In this document: positions 1 through 7,466 of the stretch, piece by piece
Numbering within the stretch: position 1 is the first letter of the stretch
Layout: every line of letters starts with the position of its first letter
Source: CAXXOK01 sp964640955
GTDB lineage: Bacteria > Bacillota > Clostridia > Christensenellales > Aristaeellaceae
Direction of reading: 5' to 3'
DNA length: 64,000 bases
Assembly (NCBI GenBank): GCA_964640955.1
Contig: CAZXJI010000005.1
Span: 62,001 to 126,000 of the forward strand
Position numbers and translations under genes: made by a program
Notes under the pieces: model-generated
Seen by the model: only the letters and a program-made list of their open reading frames with translations
Database searches by the model: none
Told to the model about the DNA's origin: nothing

Positions 1-1408
1 TGAGCGTGCCCTCGAATTCCACGATGTTTTTGATCTTCTCCAGGAAGAACATGTCGATCATCGTCTGGTTGTAGATCAGGCTCAGGTCGACCCCCAGGCG
101 GATGAGCTGGGCGATGGCGAACAGCCGGTCGTCCGTGGCGCTGTGGATGTAGGTCAGCAGCGCGTCCGCGTCCCACTCGTCGAACTTGGGCAGGTGCAGG
201 TGGCTGGCGCCGATCTCCAGCGACCGGATGGCCTTGAGCAGGCTTTCTTCAAAGGTGCGGCCGATGCTCATCACCTCGCCGGTCGCCTTCATCTGCGTGG
301 AAAGCAGGTTGCTGGCGCCTTCGAGCTTGTCGAAGGGGAAGCGGGCGATTTTGGTGACCACGTAATCCAGCGCCGGCTCGAAGCAGGCGGGGGTGTTGGC
401 CAGCGGAATCTCGTTGAGCAGCATGCCCACGGCGACCTTGGCGGACACGCGGGCGATGGGGTAGCCGCTGGCCTTGCTGGCCAGCGCCGAGGAGCGGCTG
501 ACGCGCGGGTTGACCTCGATGACGTAGTATTGGAAGCTGAAGGGGTCCAGCGCGAACTGCACGTTGCACCCGCCTTCGATCTTCAGCGCGCGGATGATGC
601 GAAGGGCGCTGTCCCGAAGCATGTGGTATTCCTTGTTGGTCAGGGTCTGGCTGGGGCAGACGACCACGGAATCGCCGGTGTGCACGCCCACGGGATCGAC
701 GTTTTCCATGTTGCACACGGTGATGGCGGTATCGTTCCGGTCGCGCATGACCTCGTATTCGATTTCCTTATAGCCCTTGATGCTCTTCTCCACCAGCACC
801 TGGTGCACGGGGGAGAGCCGGAGGGCATTTTCCATGAGGGGAACCAGTTCGCTTTCGTCGTCGGCGAAGCCGCCGCCCGTGCCGCCCAGCGTGAAGGCGG
901 GCCGGAGCACCACCGGGTAGCCGATCTCCAGCGCCGCGGCCATGCCCTCCGAAAGGGTGTTGGCGATATGGGAGGGGAGCACCGGCTCGCCCAGGCTCTG
1001 GCAGAGCTCCTTGAACTTCTCGCGGTCCTCGGCCATTTCGATGGAGTTGAAGCTGGTGCCCAGAATTTCCACCTGGCACTCGTCCATGACGCCCTTGCGG
1101 GAAAGCTGCATGGCCAGGTTCAGGCCCGTCTGTCCGCCCAGCCCCGGCAAAATGGCGTCCGGACGCTCGAAGCGCAGGATCTTGGCGACGTATTCCAGGG
1201 TGAGGGGCTCCATGTACACCTTATCGGCGATGTGGGTGTCGGTCATGATGGTGGCGGGGTTGGAGTTGACGAGGATCACCTCGTACCCTTCCTCGCGCAG
1301 CGCCAGGCAGGCCTGCGTGCCCGCGTAGTCGAATTCCGCCGCCTGCCCGATGACGATCGGGCCCGAGCCGATGACCAGGATGCGCCGGAGGTCTGTGCGT
1401 TTAGGCAT
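1..1408 (-). CDS. carB: carbamoyl-phosphate synthase large subunit, N-terminal part (cut by window edge)
   Basis: This subunit makes carbamoyl phosphate from bicarbonate, ATP and ammonia delivered by CarA, for pyrimidine and arginine synthesis in the cytoplasm. Only about the first 469 residues lie in the window; the family is usually about 1070. The start reads MPKRTDLRRILVIGSGP, followed by the typical GQAAEFDYAG segment near residue 21, the ATP-grasp glycine loop GGTGGG, and the metal/ATP-binding segment EVNPRVSRSSALASKA near residue 300. The ATG at 1408-1406 overlaps the end of carA by 8 bases, which suggests translational coupling. It is the third gene of a minus-strand pyrC-carA-carB operon. 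No frameshift is seen in the part present. The identification is secure; the C-terminal half and its regulatory domain cannot be judged. Confidence 0.96.
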   Translation of the reverse strand, partial: MPKRTDLRRILVIGSGPIVIGQAAEFDYAGTQACLALREEGYEVILVNSNPATIMTDTHIADKVYMEPLTLEYVAKILRFERPDAILPGLGGQTGLNLAMQLSRKGVMDECQVEILGTSFNSIEMAEDREKFKELCQSLGEPVLPSHIANTLSEGMAAALEIGYPVVLRPAFTLGGTGGGFADDESELVPLMENALRLSPVHQVLVEKSIKGYKEIEYEVMRDRNDTAITVCNMENVDPVGVHTGDSVVVCPSQTLTNKEYHMLRDSALRIIRALKIEGGCNVQFALDPFSFQYYVIEVNPRVSRSSALASKASGYPIARVSAKVAVGMLLNEIPLANTPACFEPALDYVVTKIARFPFDKLEGASNLLSTQMKATGEVMSIGRTFEESLLKAIRSLEIGASHLHLPKFDEWDADALLTYIHSATDDRLFAIAQLIRLGVDLSLIYNQTMIDMFFLEKIKNIVEFEGTL

Positions 1409-2504
1409 GGACGTTTTCCTCCTTCGCTTCGTTCATCAGGTCGATAAAGCGGTCGAACAGGTAGGCGCTGTCCTGCGGGCCGGGGGCGCTTTCCGGGTGG
1501 TACTGCACCGAGAAGAGGCGATCCTTCCGGCATTCCATGCCCTCGGCCGTCTGATCCAGCAGGTTTCGGTGCGTAAGCGTGAGGCCCGTGCCCGCGAGAC
1601 TGTCCACGTCCACCGCGAAGGAGTGGTTCTGGCTGGTGATTTCGATTTTCCCCGTGCGCAGGTCCATGACCGGGTGGTTGCCGCCGCGGTGGCCGAACTT
1701 CATTTTGTAGGTTCTGGCGCCGTAGGCCAGGGCGATCATCTGGTGGCCCAGGCAGATGCCGAAGATGGGCAGCCTGCCGCGCAGGTCTTTAACCGTCCGG
1801 ATGACCGGCGTCACGTCCTCCGGGTCGCCCGGCCCGTTGGAGAGGAAAAGCCCGTCCGGCTGGAAGCTCAGGATGGTTTCGGCGGGCGTGTCGTAGGGGA
1901 CGACCAGCACGTTGCAGCCGTGCTCGCGCAGCTTGCGGATGATGTTGAGCTTGACCCCGCAGTCCACGCACACCACGTTGTAGCGCGCGTTGGGCGTGCG
2001 GGCGTACCACTTCTGGCGGCTGCTGACGCGGGCGACCACGTCGTGCGGGTAGCGGTAGGCGCGCAGCTTTTGAAGCGCTTCCTCGCGGGTGGTTTCCGGC
2101 GCGCACAGAAGCGCGCACTGGCTGCCCTCGTCGCGGATCATGCGGTTGATCTTGCGGGTGTCCACGCCCTGTATGCCGGGGATGCCGTTCTCGCCGAGCA
2201 GCTCCCCGAGGGTCTTGGTGGAGCGGAAGTTGCTGGGCAGATCGTTATATTCGCGCACGACCAGCGCGCCCATGGTGGGCGTGCGGGTTTCGCTGTCTTC
2301 GTCGGTGATGCCGTAGTTGCCGATGAGGGGGTAGGTCATGACCACCATCTGCCCGGTGTAGCTGGGGTCGGTGACGATCTCCTGATAGCCGACCATGGAG
2401 GTGTTGAACACCATTTCGCAAAGGGCTTCGGTATCGGCGCCGAAGCCCGTTCCCAGAAACTCGGAACCGTTTTCCATGACCAGCTTGCGGTTCAGCGTTG
2501 CCAT
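1401..2504 (-). CDS. carA: carbamoyl-phosphate synthase small (glutaminase) subunit
   Basis: CarA hydrolyses glutamine and channels ammonia to CarB. The 367-residue protein has the usual length. It shows the N-terminal CarA domain and then a class I amidotransferase domain, with nucleophile Cys251 in PIFGICLGHQ and the catalytic pair His336/Glu338 in SVQYHPES. The start at 2504 is chosen because AGGAGG lies 7 bases upstream and the protein then begins MATLNRKLVMENG, as expected; a longer open frame exists upstream but is only the overlap with pyrC. It overlaps the 3' end of pyrC by 13 bases and the 5' end of carB by 8, so the three genes are tightly coupled. Expression probably comes from the promoter in front of pyrC. 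Confidence 0.97.
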   Translation of the reverse strand: MATLNRKLVMENGSEFLGTGFGADTEALCEMVFNTSMVGYQEIVTDPSYTGQMVVMTYPLIGNYGITDEDSETRTPTMGALVVREYNDLPSNFRSTKTLGELLGENGIPGIQGVDTRKINRMIRDEGSQCALLCAPETTREEALQKLRAYRYPHDVVARVSSRQKWYARTPNARYNVVCVDCGVKLNIIRKLREHGCNVLVVPYDTPAETILSFQPDGLFLSNGPGDPEDVTPVIRTVKDLRGRLPIFGICLGHQMIALAYGARTYKMKFGHRGGNHPVMDLRTGKIEITSQNHSFAVDVDSLAGTGLTLTHRNLLDQTAEGMECRKDRLFSVQYHPESAPGPQDSAYLFDRFIDLMNEAKEENVHA

Positions 2505-3766
2505 ACGGTCTTGCCTCCTGCCAAAGTGAGTCTGTTTTCGCCATAGACCTGCGCGCCCGCAAACGGCGTCGCTTTGCCCATGGAGAGGAACTGCGCCGGG
2601 TCGACCGTCCATCGCCTGGAAAGGTCCCACACGGTCAGGTCGGCGGGCTCGCCCGGCGACAGGGTGACTGCCGGAAGGCCGAACCGTTTGCGGGGCGCGT
2701 CGGTGAGCATATATAGCAGCCGCTCCAGCGGCATCCGGCCGCTTCGCACCAGCCCCGTGTAGAGCGCGGCGAAGGCGCATTCCAGCCCCGTTACGCCCAT
2801 GGCGCTGCCGGCAAGGCCGCGGGATTTCTCCCCGGCGGTGTGGGGGGCATGGTCGGTGGCGATCAGGTCGATGGTGCCGTCCAGCGCGGCTTCGACGAGC
2901 GCGTCCCGGTCGGCGGGGGAGCGAAGCGGCGGGTTCATCTTGAAGCGGCCGTCCTCCTGGAGGTCCCCGTCGCACAAAAGCAGGTAGTGCGGGGCCGTTT
3001 CGCAGGTGACGTCCACGCCCTCGGCCTTGGCCTTTCGGATGAGGTCGACGCTTTCCCGGCAGGACACGTGGCACACGTGGTAGCGGCAGCCGGTCTCCTT
3101 GGCCAGGCGCAGGTCGCGCTCGATGGGCCGCCATTCGCTCTCGCTGGGGATGCCCCGGTGGCCGTGCGCGCGGGCGTATGCCCCGTCGTGGATGTAGCCG
3201 CCGTTCAGCAGGTCGTTCTGCTCGCAGTGCGCGGCGATCAGCGCGCCGCATTCGGCGGCGAGCCGCATGGCCTTTCGCATGTCGTCCTCAGTCTGCACCC
3301 CGCTGCCGTCGTCCGAAAACCCGCAGACCAGCGGCCACAGCGTCGCCATATCCACGATATCGCCGCCGCCCCTGCGCCCGACGGTCACGGAGGCGTAGGG
3401 GAGCACCGGGATGCAGGCGTCCCGCCGGATGATGGCGAGCTCCTCGTTCAAGTGCTCCACAGTGTCGGGCACGGGGTTCAGGTTGGGCATGGCGCACACG
3501 ACGGTGTAGCCGCCGTGCGCCGCCGCGCGCGTGCCTGCGGCGACGGTCTCCTTATACGAAAAACCCGGTTCCCGCAGATGAACGTGAACATCTGCGAAAC
3601 CGGGAGAAACGATGCAATTGCCGGACGAGCCGATGGGAATAACGGGAAACCCGTTCGGGAACGCCGAAGCGGAACCCTCGGCGATCTGACCGTTTACGAT
3701 CGCGATATCGGCCTTGCAGAGCGTGCCCTGCCGGTAGACCGTCGCGCCTTTGAGCAACCCGTTCAA
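2492..3766 (-). CDS. pyrC: dihydroorotase
   Basis: This enzyme cyclises carbamoyl aspartate to dihydroorotate, the third step of pyrimidine synthesis. The 424-residue length fits the class I bacterial enzymes. Visible motifs are the metal-binding HVHLREPGF (His61, His63) and the C-terminal ATDHAPH. The start is a TTG at 3766-3764 with GGGGAG 7 bases upstream; no ATG in frame has a better site. It is the first gene of the pyrC-carA-carB operon, downstream of a consensus promoter with a short leader of about 45 bases. No PyrR-type attenuator can be folded in so short a leader, but a perfect dyad lies just after the transcription start (3792-3806). Other pyr genes are not in the window, apart from pyrG far away. 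Confidence 0.96.
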   Translation of the reverse strand: MNGLLKGATVYRQGTLCKADIAIVNGQIAEGSASAFPNGFPVIPIGSSGNCIVSPGFADVHVHLREPGFSYKETVAAGTRAAAHGGYTVVCAMPNLNPVPDTVEHLNEELAIIRRDACIPVLPYASVTVGRRGGGDIVDMATLWPLVCGFSDDGSGVQTEDDMRKAMRLAAECGALIAAHCEQNDLLNGGYIHDGAYARAHGHRGIPSESEWRPIERDLRLAKETGCRYHVCHVSCRESVDLIRKAKAEGVDVTCETAPHYLLLCDGDLQEDGRFKMNPPLRSPADRDALVEAALDGTIDLIATDHAPHTAGEKSRGLAGSAMGVTGLECAFAALYTGLVRSGRMPLERLLYMLTDAPRKRFGLPAVTLSPGEPADLTVWDLSRRWTVDPAQFLSMGKATPFAGAQVYGENRLTLAGGKTVWQR

Positions 3767-3791
3767 TACGATGCTCCCCTTCCGCCCGTCG

Positions 3792-3806
3792 ATGCGGATT
3801 CCGCAT
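3792..3806. promoter_or_regulatory. 15-base dyad, candidate operator of the pyr operon
   Basis: The sequence ATGCGGATTCCGCAT is a perfect inverted repeat of 7-base arms around one central base. It lies about +6 to +20 relative to the predicted start from the pyrC promoter. This is the usual place for a repressor site, and the one-base centre argues against an RNA hairpin with full pairing. The cognate regulator is unknown. Confidence 0.4.
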
Positions 3807-3818
3807 ACTCAACTACAT

Positions 3819-3847
3819 ATAATACGGGAGACCGGCGCGGCTGTCAA
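3819..3847 (-). promoter_or_regulatory. sigma-A type promoter of pyrC-carA-carB
   Basis: On the minus strand, TTGACA (3847-3842) and TATTAT (3824-3819) are separated by 17 bases. This is a near-consensus housekeeping promoter, with a predicted start about 45 bases before the pyrC TTG. Confidence 0.8.
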
Positions 3848-3936
3848 GGGGGCGGGCGGGAAAATTTGCGGCCGCCGTTTCCGGGGAACGGAGCGGGGGG
3901 CGTGCCGCGGGCGGGAAAAGAAATCTGAAAAAAACC

Positions 3937-3965
3937 TTGCATTTTCGCTCGCCCCATGGTACAAT
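3937..3965 (+). promoter_or_regulatory. sigma-A type promoter of rpsT
   Basis: TTGCAT (3937-3942) and TACAAT (3960-3965) are separated by exactly 17 bases, 40 bases before the rpsT start codon. Confidence 0.8.
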
Positions 3966-4004
3966 CAACTTCGCGATTTATGAAAGCCAAGGAGGTGACA
4001 AACG

Positions 4005-4268
4005 TTGCCCAACATCAAATCCGCCATTAAGCGCGTCAAGGTCAGCGAGAAGAAGAACCTTCGCAACCGGATCGTCAAGACGAAGGTGAAAACCGCGATG
4101 AAGAAGTTTGACGCGGAGATCGCGGCCAACCCCGCGAACGCCGGCGCGCAGTACAGCGCAACCGCCTCCGCTATCGATAAGGCCGCCGCCAAGGGCGTCA
4201 TGCACAAGAACACCGCGAACCGCAAGAAGGCCCGTCTGGCAAAGCAGCTGGCCAACGCCGCGCAGTAA
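4005..4268 (+). CDS. rpsT: 30S ribosomal protein S20
   Basis: S20 binds 16S rRNA early in 30S subunit assembly. The 87-residue, very Lys/Ala-rich protein begins MPNIKSAIKRVKVSEKKN and has the typical segment KGVMHKNTANRKKARLA near its C terminus. Translation starts at a TTG (4005) 6 bases after a strong AAGGAGGTGAC site; TTG starts are known for S20 in other bacteria and may allow feedback control. It has its own promoter and a strong terminator (4294-4320), so it is a single-gene unit, divergent from pyrC. Confidence 0.97.
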   Translation: MPNIKSAIKRVKVSEKKNLRNRIVKTKVKTAMKKFDAEIAANPANAGAQYSATASAIDKAAAKGVMHKNTANRKKARLAKQLANAAQ

Positions 4269-4293
4269 CGCAAGGCAGCCCAACAAGAAAGTC

Positions 4294-4320
4294 GGAAGGC
4301 GAAAGCCTTCCTATTTCTTT
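4294..4320 (+). terminator. rho-independent terminator after rpsT
   Basis: A 7-base-pair stem GGAAGGC / GCCTTCC with a GAAA tetraloop is followed by TATTTCTTT. Confidence 0.8.
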
Positions 4321-4359
4321 ACCCAAAAATCAAAGGGAAACGGAAAGGCGGCGAGCCGC

Positions 4360-4887
4360 ATGGAACGCCTGACGCTGATCAAGCCCGGCCCGGAGCACGA
4401 GGCGGAGGCGCTTGTCTACCGCGGCGAGATGCTCGCGGCCGCAAGCGTCTTAAACGGCATGGGCACGCTTCGGGACATGGTAAGCTACGCGCAGTGGCTC
4501 CAGGACTGCCGCCGGATGGAAAACGAGGAGATGCTCCCGCCGGACACGGTAACCGCCGAGCAGTACCTGTACGTGCGGGAGGCGGACGGCCGCGTGGTGG
4601 GCATGATTCAGTTCCGGCATACGCTCAACGCCGCGCTGGCGAGCCACGGCGGGCACATCGGCTATTCGGTGCGGCCTTCGGAAAGGCGCAAAGGCTATGC
4701 AAAGCGGATGCTGGCCGCCTGCCTTGCCAAATGCCGGGAGCGGGGCCTTACGCGCGTGCTGGTGACCTGCCTGACCGAAAATGAGGCGAGCCGCCGCACG
4801 ATCCTCGCAAACGGCGGAAAACTGGAAAACACGGTCTACGCCCCGGAGAAGGGCGCGACCTTCGAGCGGTACTGGATCGAACCGTAA
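4360..4887 (+). CDS. GNAT family N-acetyltransferase
   Basis: This 175-residue protein is predicted to transfer an acetyl group from acetyl-CoA to an unknown amine. The acetyl-CoA loop is seen as ERRKGYAKRM at about residues 108-117, with the usual preceding strand (HIGYSVRPSE) and the C-terminal beta-bulge region. It resembles the YitI/YjdJ-like predicted acetyltransferases encoded alone in many Firmicutes. The ATG at 4360 is the first methionine after the rpsT terminator; the ribosome-binding site is weak (GGAAAGGCGGCGAG). The frame is open further upstream, but that part overlaps rpsT and is a shadow. The gene is convergent with the topoisomerase pair and shares a bidirectional terminator with it. 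The substrate cannot be inferred. Confidence 0.88.
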   Translation: MERLTLIKPGPEHEAEALVYRGEMLAAASVLNGMGTLRDMVSYAQWLQDCRRMENEEMLPPDTVTAEQYLYVREADGRVVGMIQFRHTLNAALASHGGHIGYSVRPSERRKGYAKRMLAACLAKCRERGLTRVLVTCLTENEASRRTILANGGKLENTVYAPEKGATFERYWIEP

Positions 4888-4924
4888 CAACGAACCGTAA
4901 TACCGTAATAAAGAAATCACGCGC

Positions 4925-4956
4925 AAAGCCCGGCGGCCGTCAGACCGCCGGGCTTT
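4925..4956. terminator. bidirectional terminator between the GNAT gene and the topoisomerase operon
   Basis: A 12-base-pair perfect stem, AAAGCCCGGCGG / CCGCCGGGCTTT, has A and T runs on both sides and so can work for both convergent genes. Confidence 0.85.
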
Positions 4957-4988
4957 TGCCGTCCTGTTGTGCATGCTGCGGAAGGCGG

Positions 4989-7466
4989 TTATTCCTCGTC
5001 CCCGCCCGGCACGCCCGGCGCGAAGGGCAGCACGCCCGTCACCACGTCGTCCAGGATCGCCATGACGCAGGCGCGGCCCTTGTCCTGCTTGCCCTGCAGG
5101 GGCACCTCGCCCGCGGGCAGCACGGTGGGCGCGCTCTTGCGCTGGGTCACCAGCGCGTCGCCCGGCTGGGCGGCCACGGCCAGCGCGCCCGCGATGTAGG
5201 CGCCGTTGGAACCGGATTTGTTGAAATAGAAGGCTTTGACGCCCTTGCCGCCGCGCGACTGGGGTTCGAAATCCATAAACAGGATGCGTTTGGCATAGCC
5301 GCGCTCGCTGATCAGCAGCACCTGCCCGCCGGTCGTCGGCTGCGCGGCGAAGATCACCTCGTCGCCGCGATCCAGCTGCACGCCGCGCACGCCCGCGGTG
5401 GCGCGGCCCATGACGGAAATCTGATCCGTATGGACGCGGATGCTCATACCCAGCCGGGTAATGAGCAGCAGATCGAGCGCCGGGTCCACGGGGAGCACGG
5501 TGAGCAGGCTGTCGCCGTCGCGCAGGTTGACGGCGGCGAATTTCTGCCGTCGCACGTCGTACTCCGCGGCGGCGGTGCGCTTGAGCTGCCCCCCGCGGGT
5601 CACGAAGAGCAGGTCGGGCATGGCGGCAAGCTCCTTTTCGGTGAGGCAGAACAGCTGCACGGGCGTCTCGTTTTCCTCGATCTCCTTGAGGACGCCGGTC
5701 AGCATCAGCCCCCGCTGGGTCGGCTTGTTGCTTTCGCCGAGCAGCTCCACCCCGAGGGTGTGGCAGTTGCCCAGATTGGTAAACAGGTACAGGGTGCGAT
5801 CGGTGTCCGTTTCGAAGCGCCACAGGGGCAGGTCGTCGAGGTTGTTGTTTTCCACGCTGACCGGCGGCAGCTTCTGGTAGAACTTCGGGTAGGTGCGCCT
5901 GAGGTACCCGGCGCGGGTGAAGGTGACGGTGGCGAGCTCCGCCACCCGTTCCTGTTCGACGCTGGCGGCCTCCACGACGTTGTTCGGGTGTTCGACGGTC
6001 GTGCGGCGGTCGTCGCCGTACTCGGCGGCAACCTGTTTCAGCTCGTCCTTGACGACCTTCATCAGCTTGCGCTCGTCCGCGAGGATGGCCTCCAGCTTTT
6101 TGATCAGGGCGAGCAGCTCGGCGTATTCCTTGCGCAGGGTCTCGATTTCCAGCCCCGTCAGCCGCTGCAGCCGCAGGTCGAGCACCGCCTGGGCCTGCAC
6201 GTCGTCCAGGCTGAACCGGTCCATCAGCCCTGCCTTGGCTTCCTTGGGGGTTTTGCTCGCGCGGATCAGCGCGATGACCGCGTCCAGGTTGTCCACCGCG
6301 ATCATCAGCCCGGCTAGGATATGCGCGCGGGCTTTGGCGCGTTCCAGCTCGTAGCGGGTGCGCGCCTCCACCACGTTTCGCTGGTGGCGGATGTAGTGGC
6401 GCAGCACGCGCCGAAGGCTCATCAGCCGGGGCTTGCCGTCGGCAATGGCGACCATGTTGACGCCGAAGGTCACCTGCAGGTCGCTGTACTTGAACAGGTA
6501 CCCCAGCACCTTCTCCGCGTCGGCCTCCCTGCGCACCTCCACCACGGCGCGCATGCCGGTGCGGTCGCTCTCGTCGCGGATATCGTAGATGCCGCCCAGC
6601 GCGGCCTTCTTCTCCTCGCTGAGCTTGAGGATTTTTTCCAGCATGGCGGCCTTGTTGACCTGATAGGGCACCTCGGTGATCACAATCAGCTTGCGCCCGG
6701 AGGGGCCGTTTTCGATGTGGGTGCGGGCGCGCAGCGTCAGCTTGCCCCGCCCGGTAACGTAGGCCTGCCGAATCTCCTCCGTGTCCAAAAGCACCCCGCC
6801 GGTGGGAAAATCCGGCGCGGGTATGAATTTCATCAGGTCGTCCACGGAGATGTCGGGGTTGTCGATCTGCGCGACGATGGCGTTGACGCACTCGCGCAGG
6901 TTATGCGGGGGGATGTTGGTCGCAAGCCCGATGGCGATGCCGCTGGCGCCGTTGACGAGGAGGTTGGGGAAGCGGGCGGGGAGCATGTCCGGCTCCTTTA
7001 AGGTGTCGTCGAAGTTGAGCCGGAAGGAGACGGTATCCTTTTCGATGTCGCGCAGCATCTGGGTCGCCAGCGGCGTCATGCGTGCCTCGGTGTAGCGCAT
7101 GGCGGCGGCGCTGTCGCCGTCGATGGAGCCGAAGTTGCCGTGCCCGTCCACCAGCTGCCCCCGCATGCTGAAGTCCTGCGCCATGCGCACCAGCGCGTCG
7201 TACACGCTGCTGTCGCCGTGGGGGTGGTACTTGCCCAGGCAGTCGCCCACGATGCGGGCGCATTTGCGGTGCGGGTTCTGGGGCAGGAGGTTCAACTCCA
7301 TCATGGTGTATAAAATGCGGCGCTGCACGGGCTTCAATCCGTCCTCCACGCGGGGGATGGCGCGCTCCATGATGATGTGCTCGGCGTAGGGGATCATGCT
7401 GTTGTGCATGACCTCCTCCATGGGCATCTGGATGATGTCGGGCGTGAGGTGGGTCGTATCAGGCAC
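4989..7466 (-). CDS. type II DNA topoisomerase subunit A (GyrA/ParC-like)
   Basis: This subunit breaks and rejoins DNA in a gyrase or topoisomerase IV A2B2 complex. The 825-residue length is normal. The catalytic tyrosine is Tyr125 in AAMRYTEARM. The quinolone-resistance region HPHGDSSVYDALVRMAQ carries Ser86 and Asp90 at the positions of E. coli GyrA Ser83 and Asp87, the sensitive-type residues. The C-terminal beta-propeller holds PQSRGGKG (residues 735-742), a degenerate version of the gyrase GyrA-box QRRGG(K/R)G. The start is a GTG at 7466 with GAGGGA upstream, overlapping the partner gene by 8 bases. Firmicutes commonly carry a gyrBA pair near oriC and a second pair elsewhere; whether this is gyrase, topoisomerase IV or a paralog cannot be settled from the window, so no symbol is given. 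Confidence 0.93.
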   Translation of the reverse strand: MPDTTHLTPDIIQMPMEEVMHNSMIPYAEHIIMERAIPRVEDGLKPVQRRILYTMMELNLLPQNPHRKCARIVGDCLGKYHPHGDSSVYDALVRMAQDFSMRGQLVDGHGNFGSIDGDSAAAMRYTEARMTPLATQMLRDIEKDTVSFRLNFDDTLKEPDMLPARFPNLLVNGASGIAIGLATNIPPHNLRECVNAIVAQIDNPDISVDDLMKFIPAPDFPTGGVLLDTEEIRQAYVTGRGKLTLRARTHIENGPSGRKLIVITEVPYQVNKAAMLEKILKLSEEKKAALGGIYDIRDESDRTGMRAVVEVRREADAEKVLGYLFKYSDLQVTFGVNMVAIADGKPRLMSLRRVLRHYIRHQRNVVEARTRYELERAKARAHILAGLMIAVDNLDAVIALIRASKTPKEAKAGLMDRFSLDDVQAQAVLDLRLQRLTGLEIETLRKEYAELLALIKKLEAILADERKLMKVVKDELKQVAAEYGDDRRTTVEHPNNVVEAASVEQERVAELATVTFTRAGYLRRTYPKFYQKLPPVSVENNNLDDLPLWRFETDTDRTLYLFTNLGNCHTLGVELLGESNKPTQRGLMLTGVLKEIEENETPVQLFCLTEKELAAMPDLLFVTRGGQLKRTAAAEYDVRRQKFAAVNLRDGDSLLTVLPVDPALDLLLITRLGMSIRVHTDQISVMGRATAGVRGVQLDRGDEVIFAAQPTTGGQVLLISERGYAKRILFMDFEPQSRGGKGVKAFYFNKSGSNGAYIAGALAVAAQPGDALVTQRKSAPTVLPAGEVPLQGKQDKGRACVMAILDDVVTGVLPFAPGVPGGDEE

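Noticed and set aside
143..1447. 434-residue plus-strand open frame across carB
   Set aside because: It lies opposite a clear carB coding sequence, has no ribosome-binding site, and its translation is His/Gly/Val-rich as expected from the reverse of GC-rich coding DNA.
3767..3812. PyrR attenuator before pyrC
   Set aside because: Only about 45 bases of leader, with no terminator and no PyrR-binding loop.
4450..6891. 813-residue minus-strand open frame over the topoisomerase A gene
   Set aside because: Arg/Gly/Pro-rich shadow in another frame of the real gene, running into the convergent GNAT gene; no recognisable domain.
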